Assembly: GCA_016929555.1 (NCBI GenBank)
Contig: JAFGIO010000071.1
Location: forward strand, 1 to 38,970
Length of the DNA stretch: 38,970 nt
Direction of reading: 5' to 3'
Source of the DNA: Deltaproteobacteria bacterium
Lineage (GTDB): Bacteria; Desulfobacterota; Syntrophia; Syntrophales; JAFGIO01
Shown piece after piece: positions 1-8,000 of this stretch. The notes below the pieces were generated by a model. The model worked only from the letters and a program-made list of their open reading frames with translations. It did not search any database and had not been told where the DNA came from. Positions within the stretch are counted from its first letter, which is position 1. Each line of letters starts with the position of its first letter. The position numbers and the translations under genes were made by a program.

Positions 1-366
1 CCATACGATGAAGACCCATCCGGCCATGTTGCTCAGGGGATCCTTGAGGGCGATGGCGAGACCCGCCGAGAGCAAGCCGAAGAATGTTGTCAGCGAGCCG
101 ATAAACTCGAACCAAATGCGGCCGATGACCAGGACGCCTGCCAGAAACACCAGCGTTGATGATGTTTTTTGCCATTGATAGCGCAAAGCGGTATCTTCGG
201 TTCGCCGAAAGACCAGCCTCAGGAAGAATCGCAGCGCCAGCCAAAGCAGCAGGATGATGACGAGTGAGGCCAGCAGCTTGCCCTGGACGGTCGAACTCAG
301 GGTGAGGCTGTTGAGCAGCGTCTGAAAGACTCCACCTTCCCTCATGGCATTGATATCAGGTTCCAT
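1..366 (-). CDS. MscS-family mechanosensitive channel, N-terminal part (gene runs off the window)
   Basis: The first 122 codons are visible; the 3' end lies beyond base 1. I translated the minus strand from the ATG at 366, which has a GGAGGG site 4 bases upstream. The protein starts MEPDINAMREGG. It then has two hydrophobic segments (about residues 25-45 and 65-80) and a third, FFGLLSAGLAIALKDPLSN, the glycine/alanine-rich pore helix (TM3) typical of MscS channels. The family opens under membrane tension to release solutes during hypo-osmotic shock. Only the membrane part is present, so the size of the beta and C-terminal domains is unknown. It lies on the same strand as a second MscS homologue 232 bases upstream, so this is a pair of related channels. 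Family assignment is firm; subfamily is open. Confidence 0.85.
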   Translation of the reverse strand, partial: MEPDINAMREGGVFQTLLNSLTLSSTVQGKLLASLVIILLLWLALRFFLRLVFRRTEDTALRYQWQKTSSTLVFLAGVLVIGRIWFEFIGSLTTFFGLLSAGLAIALKDPLSNMAGWVFIVW

Positions 367-601
367 CTATCCCTCCGGTATAGGGATTCGGAGAGTTTCC
401 CGTCAAATCGGTTGCTGTGATTCCTTCGATTCGGCAGATATAGGCCCCGATCACCGTAAACAGTTTTTCATCGAGGCATCCGTTGTCTTCGCTGAATTTC
501 TCAACCGGATCAAACCCTGACGAGCTTTGCCATGGCGCCGATGGTCCGGCCGGCCGGCAGAAGGTGGGGTAGGCCTGCCCATTCGTGAAACCACCCTTCA
601 A
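356..601 (-). CDS. Possible small protein between the two MscS genes (doubtful)
   Basis: An 81-codon frame starts at a TTG that overlaps the TGA of the upstream MscS gene by 2 bases. It ends 11 bases inside the downstream MscS gene. There is no signal peptide, membrane segment or motif I recognise. The sequence has four cysteines and is rich in Gly, Pro and Thr. The overlapping placement suggests translational coupling, but the rare TTG start, the lack of a clear ribosome binding site and the unremarkable composition make a chance open frame equally likely. If it is not a gene, 367-597 is a non-coding spacer carrying only the ribosome binding site of the next gene. Confidence 0.25.
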   Translation of the reverse strand: MKGGFTNGQAYPTFCRPAGPSAPWQSSSGFDPVEKFSEDNGCLDEKLFTVIGAYICRIEGITATDLTGNSPNPYTGGIDGT

Positions 602-1533
602 AGACTTCTATGCTTTTCCAATGGGAGCTCGGGATTTTCCTCGATCTTGACCTCGAATTTCGGCGTCTCCACGATATGAACGGTCATCGAAGCGATGCCC
701 ACACGCCCGTCCGTCTTGTCGATTTCTTCGAGGATTCTCGTGAAGATCCTGTCTTTGACGGCGCGCCGGTTCTTGAAATCAACGATGTACCTGGCCGTGA
801 ACTCGATCCAGTTGTCGTTGGCGGCGATCATGATCACGGGATCCAAGACGGCATTCTCGATCAGGTACTTTTCGACCATTCTTTGCCACGTTCTCCGGGC
901 GCCCTGCGTGTAATCGCCAACGATTTCATCGACGACTCCCTTGATGATGTTCCTGGCGAGATGATAATCCGTCCCGTACTTGATGGGCAGGGTGATCTCA
1001 TCCCACAGAAAGGGAAAATCGCCGGAATAATTCAAGACGGGTTCCTTGAAGACAAAGCTGTTGGCCACTTGCACGATGCGGCCCGAGTATTGATCCCCCT
1101 TAACCCACTCACCGATCTCCATCAGGGTGGTTCGCAGAATACCGATATCGATGACGTCGCCCTTGATTCCGCCCAATTGCACGCGGTCGCCGGTCTTGTA
1201 GAAGTCGCCGAAGGAGATGGCGAGCCATCCCGCCAGACTTACGATCACCTCCTGAAGGGCGAAGGCGATGCCCGCGCTGGCAATTCCGATGATCAGGGTC
1301 AATTTTCCCAGGCTGTCGCTGAACAGGGCCGCGACGATGAGAACGATCAGTACATATCGGATCGTCGATGCGCCCCTGTGCACCCGATACCTTGTCCCGG
1401 TATCGCTGATCCTGGCGAGGGAACGCTTGAACAGGACCATTGCCATATGGAGGATCAGGATCAGGAAAACGACCGCTCCGATTTTCGTAACCAGGGGGTT
1501 ATTCAGCCACTTCACGATAGTTTCGAAGTTCAT
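598..1533 (-). CDS. MscS-family mechanosensitive ion channel
   Basis: This is a membrane channel of the MscS superfamily, about 311 residues from the chosen start. The frame opens at a GTG at 1548, but the ATG at 1533 (MNFETIVKWLNN) has a GGAG 9 bases upstream and is the better start. N-terminal hydrophobic helices are at roughly 13-35 and 60-80. The TM3 pore stretch (GIASAGIAFALQEVIVSLAG) comes next, followed by the beta domain with FGDFYKTGDRVQL and the usual GDVIDIGILRTTL segment. The C-terminal half is more divergent than in E. coli MscS and lacks the canonical F-x-P-N-x3 loop, having VANSFVFKEPVLNYSG instead. It sits downstream of a LapA-like gene with a 32-base gap, probably in one transcript from the promoter at about 1929-1958, and upstream of another MscS gene. 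Confidence 0.9.
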   Translation of the reverse strand: MNFETIVKWLNNPLVTKIGAVVFLILILHMAMVLFKRSLARISDTGTRYRVHRGASTIRYVLIVLIVAALFSDSLGKLTLIIGIASAGIAFALQEVIVSLAGWLAISFGDFYKTGDRVQLGGIKGDVIDIGILRTTLMEIGEWVKGDQYSGRIVQVANSFVFKEPVLNYSGDFPFLWDEITLPIKYGTDYHLARNIIKGVVDEIVGDYTQGARRTWQRMVEKYLIENAVLDPVIMIAANDNWIEFTARYIVDFKNRRAVKDRIFTRILEEIDKTDGRVGIASMTVHIVETPKFEVKIEENPELPLEKHRSL

Positions 1534-1565
1534 GGCAGGCATCTCCACGAAGAAAAACCGATTCT

Positions 1566-1805
1566 CTACAGGGAAGATCCTCCAAGGGAACTCGACGCGT
1601 CATCATTGCTTTTGCGATAGGAAAGCAGGCTGTGAGAAATCCAACCGATGACGAAACCGAAAAGAACGATGAAAAAAATCAGCAGGGAGAGCGACAAGGA
1701 CGCGCGCCATATAAGGAAATGGACATCCACAGCGGCGGCGTTCTGAACGATGAAAACGGCGGCAAGGCACGCGAAAAAGACGGATATACCGAAACGGGCA
1801 GACAT
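1566..1805 (-). CDS. LapA-like (DUF1049) small inner-membrane protein
   Basis: A 79-residue protein with two hydrophobic helices (about 5-25 and 38-60) separated by the short segment VDVHFLIWRASLSLS. This is the signature layout of the lipopolysaccharide assembly protein A / DUF1049 family: an N-terminal helix ending in QNA, then F-x-x-W, then a second helix with a GWISH end. In enterobacteria LapA works with LapB in controlling LPS synthesis; elsewhere its role is unknown. The start is the ATG at 1805, with AAGGAG about 7 bases upstream. Longer upstream reading is possible but would delete the ribosome binding site and add non-membrane sequence. The Ser/Asp-rich tail is probably cytoplasmic. 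No lapB-like TPR gene is adjacent. Confidence 0.8.
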   Translation of the reverse strand: MSARFGISVFFACLAAVFIVQNAAAVDVHFLIWRASLSLSLLIFFIVLFGFVIGWISHSLLSYRKSNDDASSSLGGSSL

Positions 1806-1928
1806 GGGCTTCTCCTTTCGGATAGCGGATGCTTCATTTGCTGGTACAGCTCGACCGCGGCCGATGTGTACCTGATGACCGCAGTGTCTTCGATGCGTAT
1901 CGATGACGAATGGAACGGTTTGCGCGTT

Positions 1929-1958
1929 ATTATAAAACGATCTTTGACGGTTTTGCAA
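1929..1958 (-). promoter_or_regulatory. Sigma70-type promoter for the LapA-like/MscS genes
   Basis: On the minus strand TTGCAA (1958-1953) is followed after 18 bases by a perfect TATAAT (1934-1929). It points at the LapA-like gene and leaves a leader of about 115 bases. The rest of the 1806-2108 gap contains no convincing gene. Confidence 0.65.
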
Positions 1959-2108
1959 CGACCATCGACGGCATCGACGGCAGAATGCACTGGGCATGGC
2001 GGGACAGACTGCCTCAAACAAGCCGTCAACATGTCCATGATGGTTTCAAGATGCACGCCGAAGGCAGCCAAATCCAAATTGCACTTCTCACAGATGTCCA
2101 GGGCGAAG

Positions 2109-2630
2109 CTATTTTCCTGTTTTCTTTAAAGTTTCATTCCACTTGGCGAGTTGATCAGCGTGGTTTTTCGCCAGCTCCGTATCATCGCCTTCGATGGTGA
2201 CGGCGTTGATCTTGTCCTGCTGGACGATGCTGTCCACCACGGCCTGATCGCTTGCTTCCAGTACAGCGCCAAAGACGGTGTGTTTTCCGTCAAGCCATGG
2301 GGTGGGTTCGTGGGTGATGAAGAACTGGCTTCCGTTGGTGTTGGGGCCGGCATTGGCCATGGAGAGGATTCCCGGCCTGTCATGCCTGCACTTGTCGGAG
2401 CACTCGTCCTGGAAGCGGTAGCCGGGGCCGCCGGTCCCGGTGCCATTGGGACACCCTCCCTGAATCATGAAATCGGCTATCACCCTGTGAAAGGTCAGAC
2501 CGTCGTAAAATCCCCGTTTCGCCAAGTTGATGAAATTGAGAACGGTGAGCGGTGCCTCATCAGGGAATAGTGTGAGTCTCACGTCGCCCTTTGTGGTCTG
2601 GATTGTTGCCTGCAAGGGGGCGTATTTCAT
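2109..2630 (-). CDS. ppiB: Cyclophilin-type peptidyl-prolyl cis-trans isomerase
   Basis: A 173-residue single-domain cyclophilin that catalyses cis-trans isomerisation of Xaa-Pro bonds. Diagnostic features are [13 protein letters not shown] (catalytic Arg), then [30 protein letters not shown] (the Gln-Phe-Phe core) and [10 protein letters not shown]. All are in the right order, and the length is normal for bacterial PpiB. There is no signal peptide, so the enzyme is cytoplasmic. A short C-terminal extension of about 30 residues ([20 protein letters not shown]) goes beyond the core fold. The start is the ATG at 2630, with AAAGGAAAAGG just upstream. It is transcribed alone from a TTGACA promoter at 2666-2694, downstream of but separate from the cell-wall salvage operon. 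Confidence 0.96.
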   Translation of the reverse strand: MKYAPLQATIQTTKGDVRLTLFPDEAPLTVLNFINLAKRGFYDGLTFHRVIADFMIQGGCPNGTGTGGPGYRFQDECSDKCRHDRPGILSMANAGPNTNGSQFFITHEPTPWLDGKHTVFGAVLEASDQAVVDSIVQQDKINAVTIEGDDTELAKNHADQLAKWNETLKKTGK

Positions 2631-2665
2631 CTTTCCTTTTCCTTTCGGTGGTTTTTTTGTGCGGG

Positions 2666-2694
2666 AGCTTAGAGGTTCTTTGGGACTTTGTCAA
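2666..2694 (-). promoter_or_regulatory. Promoter of the cyclophilin gene
   Basis: A perfect TTGACA (minus strand, 2694-2689) is followed after 17 bases by TAAGCT (2671-2666), a poor -10 with 3 of 6 matches. It lies 36 bases upstream of the start codon. A tandem 14-base repeat overlaps the -35. Confidence 0.55.
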
Positions 2695-2718
2695 TGTCGA
2701 AGGTTCATTGTCGAAAGT
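2691..2718. repeat. Tandem 14-bp repeat overlapping the cyclophilin -35 box
   Basis: On the plus strand TCAATGTCGAAGGT (2691-2704) is followed directly by TCATTGTCGAAAGT (2705-2718), with 2 mismatches. The unit overlaps the -35 of the promoter. It could be a pair of binding sites for an activator or repressor; this is inference. Confidence 0.5.
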
Positions 2719-2816
2719 CCATTGCAATGCCTGATCCTTCCAACGCGAGGGTTTCAACCCGCAAGACCGATTATGGACGGCTGTTGCGCCTTCCATCTTC
2801 GATTAAAATCGTCACC

Positions 2817-3602
2817 TCAGAAAGAGATGATCCGGGCGACGAGAATCCCCGAGCGGCGTCTATCGGCGGCCAGATAGGCGTGCAGGGTCTCAGGGGAAAT
2901 AACGACGGAACCCGCCTTGCGGGATGCGTGAAGAAGATGCAGGTGTTTTCCTGTCCGGATCGCGAGACCCGCGTGGAGGCAATCCAGGCCGTCCTGATCC
3001 GTAAGGACGGCGATCAGATCGCCCCCGGCGATCCCGCTTTCAGCTGCGTTCAGGGCGTTTCCGGGGATTTCGTGGCGGACTCTGCGTGAAAGGCGCCTTT
3101 CCGTTTCCTTCATTTCCCTGTAATTCGCTTCCTCCTGGAGAGCGGAATAGTGCTGTCGGTTCATTGTCATATGATCGATCCTCTTCCGGAATCGCCTCCC
3201 TCCAAGTTCGCAGGTCCTATCCTTCAGAATGCCACGTTGCATGTTTTCATTGATCCAGTCGGTGAAGTAATGGAGACGGGAGGAATAGCCGTCGATCCGT
3301 CCCTGCCGGTAACGGACAGCCCGCAGGGCCGTCATATAGGCTGGAAAACCGGTTCTGCCTTTCCACGCCAGACCGGCAAGAACCAGGGCGTTTTCGACAA
3401 AGGTAAAGCAGTCGAACGCCCTGAGGTTGATCACCAGGGTTTCGGGCCTGTGTTCAAGGGGGGCGTCGATATAGGGAGCGCCCAAGAAATGTTTTCCTGC
3501 AGAGATCACCAGTTCCTGGAGATTCCGTCCGGTCCCCGCTTCGCTTCCGAGAATCTTCATGAGATCCCTGAAGATCGTGCGGTCTAAAGGATCGCAGATC
3601 AT
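2817..3602 (-). CDS. DUF1460 family protein, putative cysteine amidase acting on cell-wall peptides
   Basis: A 261-residue protein of the DUF1460 family, whose known structures have an NlpC/P60-like papain fold and are annotated as N-acetylmuramoyl-L-alanine amidase-like. The likely catalytic cysteine is C65 in FDCFTFVENAL. The partner histidine is probably H210 in LDCLHAGLAI, followed by a strand with LLHASRKAGSVVIS. No signal peptide is visible, although many family members are exported, so this copy may work on peptides already inside the cell. Its ATG overlaps the TGA of the DUF4922 gene by 4 bases (ATGA), with GGAG 8 bases upstream, so it is the last gene of the seven-gene operon that begins at 10606. 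Removing peptides from imported muropeptides would fit the neighbours, but the activity is inferred only. Confidence 0.8.
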   Translation of the reverse strand: MICDPLDRTIFRDLMKILGSEAGTGRNLQELVISAGKHFLGAPYIDAPLEHRPETLVINLRAFDCFTFVENALVLAGLAWKGRTGFPAYMTALRAVRYRQGRIDGYSSRLHYFTDWINENMQRGILKDRTCELGGRRFRKRIDHMTMNRQHYSALQEEANYREMKETERRLSRRVRHEIPGNALNAAESGIAGGDLIAVLTDQDGLDCLHAGLAIRTGKHLHLLHASRKAGSVVISPETLHAYLAADRRRSGILVARIISF

Positions 3603-4696
3603 CTTGTCTTCTCCTCGATACGGTTATAAAAGAGATCAGCCGATAATACCTTCAGAAATCGTTCCGTTGTTTCCCGGTTAAGCGAGACCTCTTCGTAAAG
3701 CGCCCGGATCAGGCCGGCATCGAGGCGGTGGAAATCCTGCTCCCTGGGGGTGATGATGACCCCTCCCATTTCGACGGCAGCCGGTGCGATGACCAAGCGC
3801 GCCTCTCCTTCCCGGTAGAAGACGTCCGGCCGGTGCTTCCGACGCGGGAAAATAACGATCCGCCAAATTCCGTCGAGAAACCGGACAAGGAGGTTCAGCA
3901 TGGGCTCGTTACGGGGCGGGTCGCCGGGGGAAAGGAACCCGGCGAGGGTCGAAAGGATGCGTCTGAAGGCAGCAGCCATCGCCGGCCGGTCGCAGCCTTC
4001 GAGAAGCCAGATTTCCCTCCCGAATCCTTCCAAACAACCTAAAGTTACCCCGTCCATGTTCCGCAGCCGTTTCCCTGATTCCGAGCGGGGCAGATCGTTT
4101 TCGATCGGCAGCGACCCGGCCGGAATCATCTGAAAGTGGAGATGGTCAGGCGCGGAGGCGCCGCACCGGGGCCCGTTGTAAAACGCATTGAAGCGGGGCG
4201 CGAGATCCTCCGCAAGGTCCATAAAATCCTCAATATGCTCCTCGATACTTTGGGGAATGTGGCTGAGGTGGACGACGGTGAAGTGCCCAGGAAAGATCGG
4301 TGCCGGATTGCAGAGAATAAGATAGCTCTCCCGGTAGAGGACCGCCTTTTGAGCATTCGGAAGGTTGGCCGGACAGAGGAAGCATGCCCGTCTATTCAGG
4401 GATTCGGAATCGACGAGGGCGGTGCTGCTCGTCATTCTTCGAGGGTTGAACTGGACCGATACGGAAAAGCCGCCGCAGTCGATTTCCCGCTGCCGGATTT
4501 CCTTGAGATCGCCGTAGGCTTCGGAAAGTGCAGGCCAGGAAACCTTCTGCCGTCCCAGAAAATCGTGGACAAGCTTGTCGAGGGAGGGACGACCGCTGCC
4601 GGGATGGAAGACCGCTTCGATCTTTTCCGTCATTGCCGAAACAGGGAATGATAGATAGGCCCCTTCTCTTGCCTTGATTCCTTCCAGTGACATCAC
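3599..4696 (-). CDS. DUF4922 / GalT-HIT-like nucleotidyl transferase or phosphorylase of unknown substrate
   Basis: A 365-residue protein of the GalT branch of the HIT superfamily, resembling DUF4922 proteins. The key motif HLHFQ (185-189) matches the H-x-H-x-Q of enzymes that form a nucleotidyl-histidine intermediate, such as galactose-1-phosphate uridylyltransferase, Ap4A phosphorylase and GDP-L-galactose phosphorylase. CFLCP (105-109) looks like the GalT zinc Cys pair, and FNPRR (83-87) fits the substrate loop. The family therefore moves an NMP group between a nucleotide sugar and phosphate or a sugar-1-phosphate. Lying between a glycosyltransferase and a putative amidase, and downstream of murU and amgK, it probably handles a nucleotide-activated cell-wall sugar; the substrate is unknown. 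The start is the GTG at 4696 (GGGAGG 7 bases upstream), or the ATG just after it; GTGA overlaps the upstream stop. Confidence 0.8.
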   Translation of the reverse strand: MMSLEGIKAREGAYLSFPVSAMTEKIEAVFHPGSGRPSLDKLVHDFLGRQKVSWPALSEAYGDLKEIRQREIDCGGFSVSVQFNPRRMTSSTALVDSESLNRRACFLCPANLPNAQKAVLYRESYLILCNPAPIFPGHFTVVHLSHIPQSIEEHIEDFMDLAEDLAPRFNAFYNGPRCGASAPDHLHFQMIPAGSLPIENDLPRSESGKRLRNMDGVTLGCLEGFGREIWLLEGCDRPAMAAAFRRILSTLAGFLSPGDPPRNEPMLNLLVRFLDGIWRIVIFPRRKHRPDVFYREGEARLVIAPAAVEMGGVIITPREQDFHRLDAGLIRALYEEVSLNRETTERFLKVLSADLFYNRIEEKTR

Positions 4697-6174
4697 GGTT
4701 GCGCCTCCCGATTCCTCTTCTGCCTTGCCAGGATCTCAAGGGTTCGTATCGTGTCCTTGAAGGCGTCGTTCCGGTTGGCCTCGTAGATGGACAGGTCCGC
4801 ATCCGTGTTTCCAGACCAGCGCCGGCAGAGATAGAGGCTCTCATAGATACGGCCGATTCGATACCGACGGGAAATCCGTAGGGCCAGGGCATAGTCCTCG
4901 CCATAGCTGACGTTCAAAAAGCCGATCTTGCGGATCAGCGCCGTGTCAAAGGCCCGGGGGGCGCCGAATCCGTTCACCCGGAGAGCGTTGTTCGGGCCGT
5001 TGTCGTCGGTCCATTCCCGGTGAGCGACGAGCCCCGGGGGGATCATCTCGAAGCATTCGTCGACGAGGGTGTAGGCGCCGACGACCATGGCGAATCGCCC
5101 CTGCCTGAGGAATGACACGAGCTGTTGGAGCGAATCGGGACCACTGTAAAGATCGTCCGAATCGAGCTGGACGGTCCAGCGCCCGCAGGAGGGCAAGGCG
5201 ATTGCCTCGTTCCAGCATCCCCCGATTCCCAGGTCTGTCCGGGCCGGCACATGGTGGATCACCTTTCCGGTTCTGGACAGTTTGGAAAGGGCCTTCGCGG
5301 TTCCATCGGTTGAATGGTTGTCCACGACGATAACGTTGAAGGGGAAATCGGTCTTCTGGTCGAGGGCGCTCCGCACGGCTTCGGCGATCGTTGTCGCACG
5401 GTTCCGCACAGGGATAACGACACTTGCTTCCACGGGGAAGCGCTTCCGGATCGTCGGCGGTGGCTCGAAAGGGGGCCCGATCCAGGCATCGATGCGCTTC
5501 AAATGCGCCGTCACCGCGGCCTCCATTTCCTGTTGAGCGGCCTGGTTGTCTGGATCGACATAGGAAAAGAGATCGAGCGCAGGCGGGGATATTCCAGCCC
5601 GGCGGACCGTGAAGAGAGTCTCCGGTAGGTGAAACAAAGGCCCTTCGAGGGAAAGCTTGAGCCGTAGGTCGTAAAGTCCTGCATGGCGGCAGTCTGCAAC
5701 GGCGCCGTGGCGCCTGATGGCCTTTCTTACGGTCCTGGTGGAAAATAACTGGGCAGGCCCGAAGTCGAAAGTATCGCGGAGACTGCCCGGCTGGTGGTCG
5801 TTCACGGGATGAAGCCGGCATCCTCCTGCGCCTTCTTCCCAATAGTCTGTGTAGACCATTCCCGCCCCACGGATTTGGGCCGTTTCGAGCAGCCGCTCAA
5901 GAGCCCGGGAACCGGCTTCGACCTCATCGCCATCCCGGATCAGCAAAAAGAAGCCTGTCCGGATCTCTTCGATCAGTTCGTTCCAGGTCCTGCCGTCGTA
6001 GAACGATGGCGCCCTGCGGGCCTCGCACTTCGGCAGCGACGGCGGACGCTCGTCGCCGTGAATGACGATGATCCGTCCGACGGAGGACGACTCGATCAAC
6101 GGCTCAACCATCCGGCGGAAACCTCTTCCGGTGCGGTAGGGCATGATGGCGGTGATCCGGTTCATGACTAACAT
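4693..6174 (-). CDS. Family 2 glycosyltransferase with two GT-A-like halves
   Basis: A 493-residue protein. Residues 248-460 form a clear GT2 domain: VEASVVIPVRNRATT opens it, VVDNHSTDGT (283-292) is the nucleotide-binding strand, and QLDSDDLY (336-343) carries the DxD metal motif. Residues 1-190 look like a second, degenerate GT-A fold: ITAIMPYRTG, then FFLLIRDGDEVEAG in the place of a DxD strand, then MVYTDYWEEG. No membrane helices are seen, so it is cytoplasmic or peripheral. I chose the ATG at 6174, which overlaps the stop of the kinase gene as TAATG. A longer frame to 6252 has no ribosome binding site and lies entirely within the kinase gene. Its place right after murU and amgK suggests it uses or extends a MurNAc-derived sugar nucleotide, but donor and acceptor cannot be read from the sequence. 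Confidence 0.85.
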   Translation of the reverse strand: MLVMNRITAIMPYRTGRGFRRMVEPLIESSSVGRIIVIHGDERPPSLPKCEARRAPSFYDGRTWNELIEEIRTGFFLLIRDGDEVEAGSRALERLLETAQIRGAGMVYTDYWEEGAGGCRLHPVNDHQPGSLRDTFDFGPAQLFSTRTVRKAIRRHGAVADCRHAGLYDLRLKLSLEGPLFHLPETLFTVRRAGISPPALDLFSYVDPDNQAAQQEMEAAVTAHLKRIDAWIGPPFEPPPTIRKRFPVEASVVIPVRNRATTIAEAVRSALDQKTDFPFNVIVVDNHSTDGTAKALSKLSRTGKVIHHVPARTDLGIGGCWNEAIALPSCGRWTVQLDSDDLYSGPDSLQQLVSFLRQGRFAMVVGAYTLVDECFEMIPPGLVAHREWTDDNGPNNALRVNGFGAPRAFDTALIRKIGFLNVSYGEDYALALRISRRYRIGRIYESLYLCRRWSGNTDADLSIYEANRNDAFKDTIRTLEILARQKRNREAQP

Positions 6175-7205
6175 TAAGCGGATTTCGGGGGTAAAATCAA
6201 GGGGGAAGCGGCAAGAGCACCCAGACATCTTTCGATCAGCTCGCGCAGACACGATAGATCGTCATTAGACGAAGCGGTCTCGGAAAGGTGATCGAGCGCG
6301 CGGGGGATGTGAAATAGAAAGACTCGTCTGCCCTGCCTCAGTCCCAGAAAGCCGAAGGCGCCGAGGGCCTGCAGGAGGCGCTGGACGGCGGCCTCCCGGA
6401 AGGGCGTCACCATCTCCGTCCATTCCAGTCCCTGTGACGTCGTCTCGGCATAGTGCTTCAGCAACTGAAGCCGCTGCTCCTGTGAGAAGCTTACATAGGG
6501 ATCGTACAGGAGCGAGGCGACGTCGTAGAGGGAACAGCCGGGACGCAGGCCCTGAAAATCAATCCAGACCGTCGCGCCGCCGCGCACCATGACATTCTGC
6601 GATTGAAGGTCCCGGTGGATGAGGCAGGGAGGCATCTGCATGATGCGCTCCGCAAGGGCCTGCAGCTCCGTTTCGAGGCGCGAGGCGAAAACAGGCTCCA
6701 GGGAAAGGCTGCAGACGCCCTGGACGAAATGTTCCCGGAAATAATCCCTTTCCCATCGGTACAGTTCGGGGCAAAAGGCGGGCATAAGTCGGACAACCTG
6801 CGAGGGAAAATCGATGATCGGGAAGGCGTGAAGCCTTGCCGCCGTATCCAGGGTCATACGGTATAGCGCCGCCCTGATGTTCCAGGGCGCATCGCGCAGC
6901 GACCACAGGTCCTTTTCGCCGAGGTCCTCCATGAGAACGAAACGTCCTTCGGGATCGTGGTCGAGGATCTCGGGTACGGGGATTCCGATACCTTTGAGAA
7001 AACGGCCGATATCGACATAGAGGGCGTTCTCCTGCCGCTGGAGGCCGTAATGCATCAGGACAATGGTTCGATCGCCGGTCCTGCAGCGGAAAAAGGTCCG
7101 GTCGGAACCTCCCGGGCGGATCCCTTCCAAAGCAAGGGGCACCTTTTCATCGAGATTCAAAACCTTGCGAACGAAATCAAGGGCGTTCTCCGGAAGCCCT
7201 TTCAT
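6174..7205 (-). CDS. amgK: AmgK-like sugar kinase (N-acetylmuramate 1-kinase type)
   Basis: A 343-residue APH-fold kinase. The ATP loop region is GGSDRTFFR (32-40). The catalytic loop is LIHRDLQSQNVMV, with Asp199, and the metal-binding segment is WIDFQGLRPG (214-223), followed by SLYDVASLLYDPY. That last block, a D-F-Q then Y-D-x-A-S-L-L pattern, is the feature shared with Pseudomonas AmgK, which makes MurNAc-1-phosphate (and GlcNAc-1-phosphate) in the cell-wall recycling route that bypasses fosfomycin-sensitive MurA. The start ATG overlaps the TGA of murU by 4 bases and has GGAGG 7 bases upstream. The direct pairing with a MurU-like gene strengthens the call. A related use on another sugar cannot be excluded. 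Confidence 0.85.
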   Translation of the reverse strand: MKGLPENALDFVRKVLNLDEKVPLALEGIRPGGSDRTFFRCRTGDRTIVLMHYGLQRQENALYVDIGRFLKGIGIPVPEILDHDPEGRFVLMEDLGEKDLWSLRDAPWNIRAALYRMTLDTAARLHAFPIIDFPSQVVRLMPAFCPELYRWERDYFREHFVQGVCSLSLEPVFASRLETELQALAERIMQMPPCLIHRDLQSQNVMVRGGATVWIDFQGLRPGCSLYDVASLLYDPYVSFSQEQRLQLLKHYAETTSQGLEWTEMVTPFREAAVQRLLQALGAFGFLGLRQGRRVFLFHIPRALDHLSETASSNDDLSCLRELIERCLGALAASPLILPPKSA

Positions 7206-7942
7206 GGCAGGTCCTCCGAAGGGGCTTGAATGCTACAGGCGATCCGCTCGTACTCCTCGATGGTTCCGAGGTTGTGCCATCGCCCCTCGTCAATCACCAC
7301 GCCCCGAATGCCGCCTTTTCCCTCTTGAATCACCCGGAGCCATGCCTCGACGACCGATTCCGCCCGACCTGCCTGGAGCCTCCTGAAGAAGGATTTCTCT
7401 GCGATGTAGATCCCTGCGAACTGGCACAACCGACCGCCCGTCCTCCCGAGGACGTGGCGAAGATCGCGGACCGCTCCCCACTCATCGAGGGATACGTTGC
7501 ACAAAGGGCCGTCGCTCCGCAGGCCGAGGGTTACCTCGGAGCCGCCCTCCTCGTGGGCTTCGATGAGCGGTTTCAGGGGCAGGTCGGTGAGGATCTTGCC
7601 GTTGTAAACGAAGAGCCTTTTGTCGCACGTCAGAAGATCTTCGATGTTTTTCAATCCCCCGCCCGTGTCGAGAAGGACCGGCTCGTAGCGGAGTGTAACG
7701 GGGACACCCCGCCATCGGCCGTCAGGAAAGGCCTTCTCGTAAGCCTCCGGGCAGTGATGGGTGTTGATGATGAAGCGCTCCACGCCCGCCTTGCGGAGGT
7801 GCTCCATTACGTAGTGGATCATCGGCCGCCCGCCCGCGGGCAGCAGCGGCTTGGGACATTTTTCCGTCAGGGGGCGCAGGCGCCGGCCGAGACCGGCACC
7901 GAGGATGAAGGCCGTGCGAATAGGTTCCGGACGCGTCATCAT
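7202..7942 (-). CDS. murU: MurU-like nucleotidyltransferase (MurNAc-1-phosphate uridylyltransferase type)
   Basis: A 246-residue sugar-1-phosphate nucleotidyltransferase. The N-terminal signature GAGLGRRLRPLTEKCPKPLL (15-34) matches the G-x-G-x-R-x13-K pattern of the family. The metal/nucleotide strand reads FVYNGKILTDLPL, where many relatives have a D at the N-G position. The length suits MurU (about 224-245) rather than longer mannose-1-phosphate guanylyltransferases. In Pseudomonas MurU turns MurNAc-1-P plus UTP into UDP-MurNAc for peptidoglycan precursor synthesis. GGGAGG precedes two adjacent ATGs; the second (7939) has the better spacing of 5 bases. It follows the permease gene after 58 bases and overlaps amgK by 4 bases. 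Confidence 0.85.
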   Translation of the reverse strand: MMTRPEPIRTAFILGAGLGRRLRPLTEKCPKPLLPAGGRPMIHYVMEHLRKAGVERFIINTHHCPEAYEKAFPDGRWRGVPVTLRYEPVLLDTGGGLKNIEDLLTCDKRLFVYNGKILTDLPLKPLIEAHEEGGSEVTLGLRSDGPLCNVSLDEWGAVRDLRHVLGRTGGRLCQFAGIYIAEKSFFRRLQAGRAESVVEAWLRVIQEGKGGIRGVVIDEGRWHNLGTIEEYERIACSIQAPSEDLP

Positions 7943-8000
7943 TGCCTCCCTGAAGCTTTTCTGCGGCCCCTTGGCTCCGATTGATGAAGAAAAAAAATAT

